The notes below the pieces were generated by a model. That model searched no databases. It was not told where the DNA came from and saw nothing but the letters and a program-made list of their open reading frames with translations. Of a stretch of DNA of 64,000 nucleotides, positions 54,224 through 64,000 are shown piece by piece (positions within the stretch are counted from its first letter, which is position 1; each line of letters starts with the position of its first letter). The DNA is taken from contig OY979730.1 in the NCBI GenBank assembly GCA_963855995.1, forward strand, positions 3,720,501 through 3,784,500. The letters are read 5' to 3'. The position numbers and the translations under genes were made by a program. Source of the stretch: Muricea muricata. Taxonomy: Eukaryota; Cnidaria; Anthozoa; Malacalcyonacea; Plexauridae.

Positions 54224-57200
54224 TTAGATTATACAACGCTTACAGAAATTAAATATTCTGATAAAGACACTCTTGACAGAAGCGAGGGATGGAAAACACC
54301 CCAAAAAGTCTCTCAAGATAACCATCGTCATAATGATCATCAGCAGTAACACTCCAAATCCCAGAATGTATTTCCATGTTTGACCTAGTAGAATTAGAAT
54401 ACGGATTTACATATTTTATTAATGGTTATCAAAGAGAACGACATACGACATGACAACGGGTGTGTTTCATTCAGAGGGAATTTTCAGGTGGTAGATATAC
54501 GTATTTAATATTTACGAAGTAGAAAACATTTTTTGTGTTTCTATAGAGTTTTAGTAGAATCATACTAGTATACTATTGCAAATGTTGTAATTTGATTGGT
54601 TACTCTACTCGCTATCTATTCTTCGATAGATAGCGAGTAACGAAACAATCATCTTCCTATAAAGATTTCTTTCAAAAAAATTGTTTAAAAATCAAATTTT
54701 TTGTTGAATATTCCATGTTTGACCTCTGACTCTACTTCTCTGATTCGGGCTTCGCCCTCATCAACTATCACCGCATAGAAATCTCGAGCTCGTAATCTAA
54801 TTGTTAAATAGAAACACGAGGTTAACGTGCGAGAAGCAAGAAATTGCGCGGTAACACAAGCACAAAGTGCGAGTGTTTCCACGCAATTTCGAGTTTCTCA
54901 CGCGTTCCCCGAGTGTTTCTATAAAGTCGACAGAAACACTGAAAATGTTTTCTATTTCCTTTATTATATAGCCTTTTGAAAACGAAAAAGGTACGTGCTC
55001 TTACTTCTAGTATATTTATTCAAATATTCTTCCAATTTTTACTTTATTCGTGCAAAAATGATTAAAAAATCCGCGAAAATTAAACCTTTTTTAACAATCA
55101 ATTTACATAAATTAAAACTTACTTTAAATTAAAGTTCGCAACCATGTTTTCAAAAGGCTATTTTATAAATGATCTGCGTTCACTGTACAAAATCCACGCA
55201 TAAAAATCAATCAATTTGCAATAACACACCATATCCAGACTGACTTTGAACAAACGTACGATAACAACGTGTATAGAGTTTACGACAATCACCAAAATAC
55301 ATTACGATCAGAAGTTGCATTATTCATTTAAAATGGCTAGAAATTTTGGCGATGAAATGAAGACGAATTTAACCAGATTGAACACGAAGCAGTACGAAAA
55401 GACAAACAAAAGCGAAGTATTGCAATATTTACAGGTAAATAAACTAAGCAAAGACGTAGGCGTACGTTATTTAAATTAGTTGAAGTAGTAAACTGAGATC
55501 ATATATTAAATAGTTATGGCGGGGGCCTCGTGCAGTATAGAAAATTTTCGTTCATTGTACATTCAGCTCGTGCGTTATCTGTAAACCAAACATTCACAAC
55601 AGTCTTTAAATACATACACACATTCATACATGTAGAGAACTATAAATATAAGCAACGTTTTGAAGGTGTAAATTATAGTTTTCCATGAAATTCTAAAATT
55701 TTTGCAAGCAAGACAAACCAAAATTTTGTAATGAATAAAACAGGTTTTTCTGTAATGAATAAAACAAGTTTTTACATATATGAACTTACTTGGAGGAATG
55801 TGACAAGTTGGAGGAGCTGCACTGTAGTTACCGTGTTCAGTACACCGGATAAATTTCGGACCATTTACCTCCATTTTATCACCACGGCAATGAAACTTCG
55901 CAAACATTCCATCCAATAGAAATTTTGGATGAACATCATCGGGATATTCCCAGTATAACGTGGAATTTATTCTTAATTTTTCATCTAAATTAAAGTTACG
56001 TTTTCAACGTAAATATACATGCACAGAGACACCCGGATCAACGTGCAGACGTGTAATCTAAATAACTTAATACTAAATTTAAGACCTTGGGAAACTGGCC
56101 AACATTGTTGCAGAAACATTGTTTTTGCAGAAACATTGTTTCTGCTACCGATGTGGTCGTGAATTGACTAGGAAATATTTTCGCTTTCTGGGTAGTATAT
56201 TTTGTTTTTGTAACAATGTTTCCCAAGTGGGCATAACAATGAAAAATTGATATTGGAAACATGTTGTTCAACTCAACAGCGTTTGCCAGTTTAAAACAAA
56301 ATTAATCACTTAAATGAGGTTGTTAGCAATGAGTAACTTTTTTGTTTATGTTTATATCAGTATGATCGTTACTGTAGTCTACGCACGCACTTTGACGCAA
56401 GAAATAAAATACTTACAATACTAGAAGTCAATTTTTTTCACAATTTTACTTATCAGTTTAAAGGCCCTGTCACACGGTGCAATCTTTTTCTTGCAACTTG
56501 CTATGCAATTCTACTCTTGGGATATGTAAACTTGGCAAATACATTGCCAATATGTTTTTAACATACAAAACATTTCTCGCAAATTTACATCTCTTAAGAG
56601 TAGAATTGCGTTGCAAGAAAAATTGCACCATGTGACAGGACATCATATTAGAATTCAACATAAAAAAGTAAACCAATTTTAGAATAATGTTTTACTCACC
56701 GAGTCTTTGGCATTTTTTCCTACAAACCAACTTACGAACTGGCTCCCTTTCCCCATCAATATAACGATGTTTCTCCCACTCCCCATCAAAATCACATACT
56801 CTCGAAATCGGGCGGTTTTCATATTTTGCATCACTATAGTTCGCCTTACATTCATATAACGTTTTTCGACCTGAAAAAATCGCTCAACGCATTTACAGCA
56901 TTCTAATATCAACTCACGAAAAATAAATATTAAACAGAAAGGTCGCCCGCAAGTACCGTATTTTCCCAACCAAACCCTTTTGAGGGGTACTTTGGAGGTT
57001 GGTGGTGATGCAAACAGAGAAAATGCAGTATCTTAATCTTACGACCACAAAAAAGTAGTGGGAATAGTAAACTAATTATGACATTTACGATCCACAAAGT
57101 CAAAGTGTTTACAATGATTCGATCAACTACAGTAGCAGCTACAATTATCACTTATTTACTGGTACCGAGAGAAACAGCGAGTTTTGTGGCCCCGAGGGCC

Positions 57201-60200
57201 TGTTGTTAAACGAGGCGAAGGCGAGTTCCAGTAAAAAAGTGTTTTGTTATATAGTTATATTGTCAAAGTATGAATAATTCACCGGTTATTGGAGTCAACT
57301 TTGAAAATAAAACTAGATCTAGATAATTGTAACACCGTAAGTGTTTAATTAATGAAAAAACAAATTGGACTTTGGAAACCCATTCTCTTGTTGACCGGTC
57401 AATAAATGTTATGTTACGGTCCGGTTGCCTTGTTGCCAAGGCAATCAAGTGAACACGGCGTTTTGCAGACCAGCATGTGATGCGCTTTTGTCCAAACGCA
57501 ATACAGAAAAATTGAAATTTGACACTAGCTATATAACAAATATAGATAACAGCTAGCAAGTGTGATGTTAGACAACGCCAAAATGACGACTGCGGCGACC
57601 TAAAAGATCTTCTCCAGCTTTCTCGCTCACATTTATCAAAAGTGTAGAAGTCGCAGGAAAATTTTCAAACGCGAAACGAGCATTATGGTAGGCGACATGT
57701 ATGTATGACAATATTATAACAAATCATAGACACAGTCAATCCAGACACGGTCTCGAAACTCGGTCAACTTGAAGCTACGATTTTATGTTGAGTTGGCTTC
57801 ACCGTGCTCAAATCTTTTGAAATTTTGCCTGTTAATATTTCAATAGCACAGTAAAGTGCTTCGGCAAGGCAACGCTATTGGACGATTGCTTCATTATACC
57901 AAAAATTCATTGTTTTCACTTTGCACAAATCTGCATAAACACGAACAAAAAGATAGAACAAAGAAGTTGGCCGAGTCTCCAGACCATATCCAGACTGACT
58001 TTGAACAAACGTACGATAACAACGTGTATAGAGTTTACGACAATCACCAAAATACTACCACAACTGTAACAACAAGATAGAATTTAAAAGAATTAGATAG
58101 AATTTAAGCAAAATAGAACAAGATAGAATTTAAAAAGTAATTTAACCAACCTGGCAATGTTGAATCTCGTTCGGATTTTGTATTTGGCCATATAGGCTTA
58201 ATGCAACGTTTCACTTGAAAAAAAATTACAAAACAATATCTCATTTTTTTTAAAAACAACCCTGCCCGTCGTAGTCGACACTCAGAGTAAACAAAAAAAT
58301 ACTCACCATTTTCTTTCATATAATACTCGGCTTTGAATCGATAAACTTTCTGAGGAACATTATCTTTAGAGGCGTAAAATACAACGGTAAGTTTATTAGC
58401 AGAACCAACGAACCATTTATTTTCTGTTTTACTGTCGCCTGTCAAAGTATTGAGTCTGTCATCTTTTGACGTGCTCGAGCCATCAAAGACCGAGACTTCG
58501 TCCCCGAAGTTTACACGACCAAATAGTTTGAGTTCAGTGAAGTTCAACACTACGTGTCCACTAGGAGCGATCACAGTATATGTCATTTTAAAGTCTCGTA
58601 GGTATGATCCAGGATAATTTGGAGAAAGTAAAGTGCCATTTGTACCATTAAACGTTTTACTTCCCTCTAGATAAAAAAATACGTTACTTAACACATACAT
58701 ATATTAACATAGAACCCAAAGGTTATTAAGATTTAAAATTGACTGCAAACTTACTGGACTGATAGGGCTGGAAGGACAGTCGAAACGAGGAATTTATCGA
58801 ATGGGTACAGAAGGTTATAACGTCATAACTTCTATGTAAAATATTTCTAAGATTCACGACTTTTCCAGAGTGGTCTGAGCTAATATTCCCAAGAGATGTA
58901 AAACTGTCTTCATCGCGTTTCATTCCTTGCGATATGTTAATGACGTTGTTGGGGGAAACATGGATATCGCTGAACGTCAATTGTATTGCTTCGGAGTAGT
59001 AAATGTTGAATTCACATGAACGGCCCACGGAGGGAAATTCTCCTGACTTGCCTTGGTATTCAATTAGACATTTGTCTGCAAACACAAAGTTTAGTGATTG
59101 TTAATGCAAATGTTTTGCCGCGAGATTTGGAAAATTGCTACAAGAGACGCTCTGGATTTGATTATTTAGGAAATGGGCACATTCCTACCTGGAGGCAAAG
59201 ATTTATACACAAGTCCGAATTGTCGTTTCGATGCGTCACTTATTTTGTCTGTTGAAATAAACACAACTCGAACAGCGTCATTTTTCGACGTCACGGATAC
59301 GAGTAGATCGTCCGTTTTGTTGTAGCTTTTGAGCACTTCGCCGGTATAAGGATCGTAAACAGTGACGATATCTTTGGAGAATAAAAACAGTTCCGAGAAT
59401 CTGAGATGGATCACCTGGGTTTTCTTTTTGGCTTTGATGTAAATCTCGCATGTATTGTGGGGAAGAAAATTTACAGGATAACCAGGAGAAACGAAACCGC
59501 TCTCATATTCTTCAGATTCTTTGTAATATGGATTCTTGTCTGACAACAAAAATACAAATCTACATGACTTAACATCCTTCACACATCAATACCAATAAAA
59601 AATTCCGCTCCTATTACAATTCCATTTTTCGTTTCGACGCTTTATATTGACTTTTGTATATCTTAACTGTAATGTCAGTGACGCCGTTCTTATTCTATGC
59701 GACTATTTGTTTACTTGATGTAATTTGGACGTTTTTAATAGTATGCAAGTAATTTGTCGCGTGGTACGTCATTTAAATCTGAATGACTGGAAAATTACGT
59801 GATCTTCAGCTCGAACAAAGGTAATACTTGCAGGCAACCTAGCACGGTCTAGCACGCAGGCTATATTATTAACTGAGTCCTCGTGTCAACGGAAGTCGGG
59901 ATTATATTACAGTACAGATGTTTTAATGACGTCATGTCAACAAGTCGATCATAGTTCAATTGTATACAGGATATACAATCCCGAAGACAATAATCAATAT
60001 TTAAATCAGGATATTTTTTTCCCTGAACAGAATTCAATTAAGCTAGCCAAAAAGCGAAATAGATGTCGTAAAACACTATATAATAACTAAACGGGTGGGC
60101 ACGGAACATAGGTTCACGTATTATAGATTTGTGGGACAAAAACAAATATTCACATTCTTAACAATTTCCTGCATATACCCAGCAACTTATCTATCAGGAT

Positions 60201-63200
60201 TGAAAGTGCTGAATGTGGTCAAAAACGAACGACAGAAAAAAGCGACAGGATTAAGAAGAAAAAAACGCAATAAAACGTAGTGTAAAGACTGAAGACCACA
60301 AAAAACTGTGAAAACATTGTAAGGTCAATTGGGCACATTCCCTCACCCTCATATAACCTAATTTATCACATACTTGTAGCTTTATGAGGGCGATAACAGG
60401 GTGATATAGAAACGATATGTCCCTGATATCGCTTTTTGTCCCTGATATTCTTTTTTGTCCCGCTAAATTTTTCGCCGTCAAAACAAAGATGGCGTCTGAC
60501 CGAAGGATTGTCGTGAAAATTTACAAAATAAACGATTTAAAAACATTAGAGTGAGAAAATCACACAGAAACTTGCAGCTATTTAAAGATAAGTTATTCTT
60601 TGTTTGTTTTTGTTAGTTCCTCTGTGTTAAGTCTATTTTTTAACGATTTTAGTTTTACATTGGTGAAATGTTTATTACTTTATTTTCAAAATATAGTATG
60701 TTTTTTCACCCTGATCAAGGCAGAAGTATGTGATAAACAGGTTATCACACTCGGGACGAGGTGACATTTTTATCGCTCTTAGGATGATATCATAGTTGAC
60801 CCTCGTTCGCTGCGCTCACTCGTGATATTTATATGATATCGTCCCTCAAGCGATAAAACTGATATCACCTCGCCCTTCATATGATAACCTATATGTATCG
60901 TTAAATAGTTGTTTAATTTTTTGCATTGATTATTAAGTATATTTAGTGATCGTATTAAGTTGCTTGGGGACATCAAAAGGTAGTTGTTGGACGTATTAAC
61001 GAGGTGGTCGTATTATCCGAGTAGCATTTTAGGAAATGCATTAACATCTTGCCAGGCCGTAATAACGAGGTAGTCGTATAACGAAGTGTTAGTACAGCGG
61101 TGTTCCACCCGCTGTTACTTTACCTGCACTGTATAACATGAAACTCAAATCAAACTTGTCATGCGGGAGTAAGGATTGTTCTTCTATCTCAAACCTGTCG
61201 CCTTTGTCGACAGCTCCAAAATTTCTCATATGTTTAGAATCGCCTGGTTTCAAGTTCCACTTTATCCTTTCTTTTCCTTGAAAGTCTTTTAATGCAATGC
61301 TTACGTTTCCTACGTTACTCGTGATTGGTTCGAACCATAATCGCAGCCAGGTATCTTTGTGGGATCTAACGATGTGTAGACATGGTCTTTGTGCGACGCG
61401 AATAGGGTGTTTGGTTCCCAGGCTACCGAGATAATCTATCATACATTTGTCTACATAAAAAGAGAGAAAAGAAAGGCGTAAATTTAAAGACACTTCAAGA
61501 ATGAGGATCATAGATGGCTGACATACATTATAATAAAGTCGATTACTTAGTTTCTTTCAAAGAATGCCAAGGTAAGACAGGAAAAGGCAACTAATGTAAG
61601 ATGATGCAAGGTGAGGTAGATCATGCTACAAGCAGTAAAAATGAATATAGTTATTGTATAGTATATATTGTATCATACGAATTCTTTTATCTCATCATCA
61701 TCACAGCATCAATGCATATAAATACAAGGTAATATTTCCCACATGTTTCCCACATTGCATTGCAATTCATTGTTTAACTCTGGCGTGACGTAAGGACTTC
61801 TAACGTCTATTGTCTTGATTGAAAATCTCGTAATATATTGTATCATTAACCAAGATCAATATATTCTTCATTAAAGCACACACCCAGAAATGCCAGAGAC
61901 TTGATATTTTGGATTTTTCTGAATGCATTTAGTAACTATGTCTTCACGTTGCATCAATTAAGCCTGTGCTGTACCAAATGCGTCATTATGAAGCAAACTA
62001 GGTGGAATTATCATGTTTTCCGTGTAGAGCTGTTATTATGTTTAGCCAAAAGGTATAGATATTCTTCTGGAGAAAGCTATATCCATATCTCTATATATCA
62101 GTGTTGATAACTCTTATTAATATGCGACGCTTCTATGAGCAGCATACGTAGCTACGTCACATCCGCCAAGCTAGTTGCCCCTTGATAAAAGTTGACACAG
62201 CTTTTTGATCTTCCTTAATGAATGGGTCAAACTGACCCAGACACTATTTGCAAGTCTTTCCCACGGTGGCAGCAAGCAAGCGATGCGAACGCAACCTGAT
62301 ATCGATTGTTTGCTATGCAAATAAAAATACTTGCAGCAGACACGCTGCAGCTTGCCCATACTTACCTTCAGATAAAGCTTGATGCACAAGCTCAAATTTT
62401 ATCCTGGTCGCATCCTGACTGCTGCCTCGAACAAACACAACACGGGCAGAATCACTTTTCGAAGTTACAAATATAAGTAGCTTGTCGATTCCACTATACC
62501 TAATTTGGAACTCATTGGTATATGGATCATAAACATCGATAGCATCTTCGGGAGATAAAAAATCCGAAAGCCTGAGGTGAATTACTGAAGTGCTCTTCTT
62601 AGCTTTGAAGTAAATCTCGCAGTTATCGCTGGCAGGAAAATTAAGTGAAACGAAACCACTCTTGTCTTCCTCGGATACTTTGTAGTATGGATTCTTGTCT
62701 AAACATATAAATTCATTATTTAACATGATTAATTTAGCACAAAATCGTTGCCAGACTGCCAGTGTTATGCTTTGTGAAAACGTTGGCAAACATGCTTTGA
62801 ATGCATACAGAACTTTAATAGACAGCCATAGCGCAGTACATAGACAATTCCATTTGTGGACTACATTTCAGACTTTCGACATTTTGCAGCAAGCTTTTCA
62901 ATTTTAATAAGCCTAAGATGCCCTAGCTAAGAAAATTTTGTTCTTCTTGCTTCGATCGAAATTTAGTCATAATGTCCATTTCATTCACGGTTGTGAGTAT
63001 GAAAAGTAAGATAAAGTGTTTGATTTACCTGCACTGTACAACTTGAATTTCAAATGAAACCAGCGATTGCTTCCAGATTCTGGTTCTTGTATTTCAAACC
63101 AGTCGCCTTTCTCCTCGGCTATAAAGTTTCTCACATTTTCAGATCTCAAGTTCCATTGCCTTCTTTGTTTTCCCCAAAGGTCTTTCAATATAACGTCTAG

Positions 63201-63364
63201 GTTAACTAGCGGTTCGTTTTTCGCCCCAGTTGTGTTAAACCAGACCCGTAACCATGAAGCTTTGTTGGATTTAATAATATGGAGACACTTTTTTTTGGCA
63301 AAGGAAATCTTTTGTACATTATTGTCGCTGTAATCATAGCTGTAATACTCTTTTATGCACTTGT
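54224..63364 (-). CDS. CUB/Sushi type I membrane protein, tandem paralogue 2 (5' part beyond window)
   Basis: Exons in minus order, all phase 1-1: 63029-63364, 62366-62698, 61124-61450, 59189-59539, 58755-59075, 58307-58666 (canonical CUB, LLSPNYPGSYLRDF...FGDEVSVFDG), 58151-58213 plus 56700-56870 (Sushi 1, split; CKANYSD...RVCDFDGEW...CRKKC), 55790-55984 (Sushi 2, FHCRGDKMEVNG...YSAAPPTC), 54224-54384 (TM: YILGFGVLLLMIIMTMVIL, short tail). Each module pairs with one in gene 1, which has one extra pair. All frames are open. The tail differs from gene 1 because one extra base after the TM shifts the frame; a conserved donor-like TCTGTAAGCG near the end could extend the tail by splicing. The signal peptide and first modules lie right of 63364. 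Expected at the cell surface; ligand unknown. Confidence 0.85.
56463..56640. mobile_element. MITE with GGCCCTGTCACACGGTGCAA ends
   Basis: The left end ggccctgtcacacggtgcaa, followed by tttcttgcaac and gcaattctactctt, is mirrored at the right (aagagtagaattgcgttgca...caccatgtgacagg). The interior is about 80 bp of AT-rich sequence. No clear target duplication. It lies in the gene 2 intron downstream of Sushi 1. Confidence 0.7.
59590..61123. other. intron of CUB/Sushi gene 2, repeat-rich
   Basis: No exon. About 60340-60480 and 60720-60900 hold gatatca/tgatatc and gggacgaggtgaca words in both orientations, as in dispersed inverted-repeat elements. About 60975-61095 has 'cgtattaacgaggtggtcg / cgtaataacgaggtagtcg' repeats followed by acagcggtgttccac, resembling one end of a pogo/Tigger-like element. 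Confidence 0.45.
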
Positions 63365-64000
63365 CTACATAGGAAAAAAGAAAAGAAACACAGATTTATA
63401 TAAACTTGAAAGTTATGCACATATATAGAGAGGCGAGGCCGAAGCACGGTAAACAAGGCCCACAGCAAGCAATCAAATAAAATCAGGGCATTATCTTCTA
63501 GCTAGTTCTTTCTTATACTTTTATATTCGAATACCAATGTAAATACTCCACCCAATATTAGAAGTTCACCCAAATACCTTGCTAAACTATTATTGTTCTA
63601 GAATGGCCGAGATCGTATTCTTATAGACTTTTGTGACGTATTTCAGTGATTTTACACATAGCTAAGTATTAATTGTTATAAATGTTCATATTGTATCTTA
63701 GCTTTGTGTGTGGTAGCAAAAACATGTAATTTAATCATATAACCCCGGAACCTGATTATATATTTGACGCTTTCTAGTGCTTAAAGTGGCTATGACAGGA
63801 ATTTTTTCATTGCATGATGTGAAAGAATATTTTAAACTGTAATACAAGTTCTTTTACATTTCCCGTTTATTACGTCACAATTTGAATAATGAGTTATCAG
63901 AAAGTAGACTATAACATCGGTCTCCTATAAAAAGACGATTCGGAAAATAAATGGCATGACTGTTTGGCCCTTAACTATACAGGGTGTATAAATAAAGTAG
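63365..64000. other. intron or upstream region of CUB/Sushi gene 2
   Basis: AT-rich sequence upstream of exon 63029-63364. The phase-1 acceptor of that exon implies more coding exons to the right. I see no further CUB-like module or signal peptide before the window ends. Confidence 0.5.

Overview
This is an AT-rich animal genomic window. Genes are split into many short exons with GT/AG introns, coding density is low, and there are many short inverted-repeat elements, (TA)n tracts and decayed retroelements. The host genes, together with the CR1/L2-like LINE, a Ty3/Gypsy element carrying a MYND finger, and hammerhead-ribozyme elements, fit a cnidarian, probably an anthozoan (coral or sea anemone). 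That placement is an inference from gene content and style; no species marker was seen.

Layout. (1) 1327-2277 (+): an intronless class A GPCR. (2) 4566-9789 (+): at least 17 exons of the mitochondrial trifunctional protein beta subunit (HADHB, 3-ketoacyl-CoA thiolase); its first exon(s), with the transit peptide, were not located. (3) 11009-24312 (-): a complete 16-exon gene for an NCL-type Na+/Ca2+ exchanger-like protein (527 codons by my exon sum), convergent with HADHB. (4) Around 22.4-22.9 kb, in an intron of the exchanger, are two intact type I hammerhead ribozyme motifs on opposite strands, with two truncated copies, all among long (TA)n tracts. (5) 28087-48234 (-) and 54224-63364 (-): two tandem paralogous genes for type I membrane proteins made of CUB-like modules, a CUB domain, two Sushi/CCP modules and one transmembrane exon. 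Gene 1 (28-48 kb) carries a candidate premature stop and a 2-bp frameshift; gene 2 runs off the right edge at its 5' end.

Mobile DNA shapes the right half. A 5'-truncated LINE with an open RT frame (38401-40553) sits inside the D-arm of a tRNA-Ala-like sequence. A second LINE fragment (about 41755-43692) was itself hit by a DNA transposon with about 435-bp inverted repeats and a 6-bp target duplication (41810-43181). Another integrase-like DDE element (33879-35218) has a 203-bp hAT-like MITE inserted in its right flank, and a same-length copy of that MITE lies in the 3' part of the Gypsy element (48408-54002). The Gypsy element lies between the two CUB/Sushi genes. It has an RFX/X-box palindrome in its LTR and is inactivated by stops, a YLNN reverse-transcriptase motif and loss of the integrase core.

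How the genes relate: HADHB is housekeeping fatty-acid beta-oxidation. The exchanger probably moves Ca2+ across a membrane. The two CUB/Sushi receptors form a tandem, exon-shuffled ectodomain family of unknown ligand. The ribozyme elements are the least ordinary item and resemble metazoan retrozymes or Penelope-like terminal repeats. Exon boundaries were read by eye from splice sites and phase, so boundaries are less certain than domain calls.
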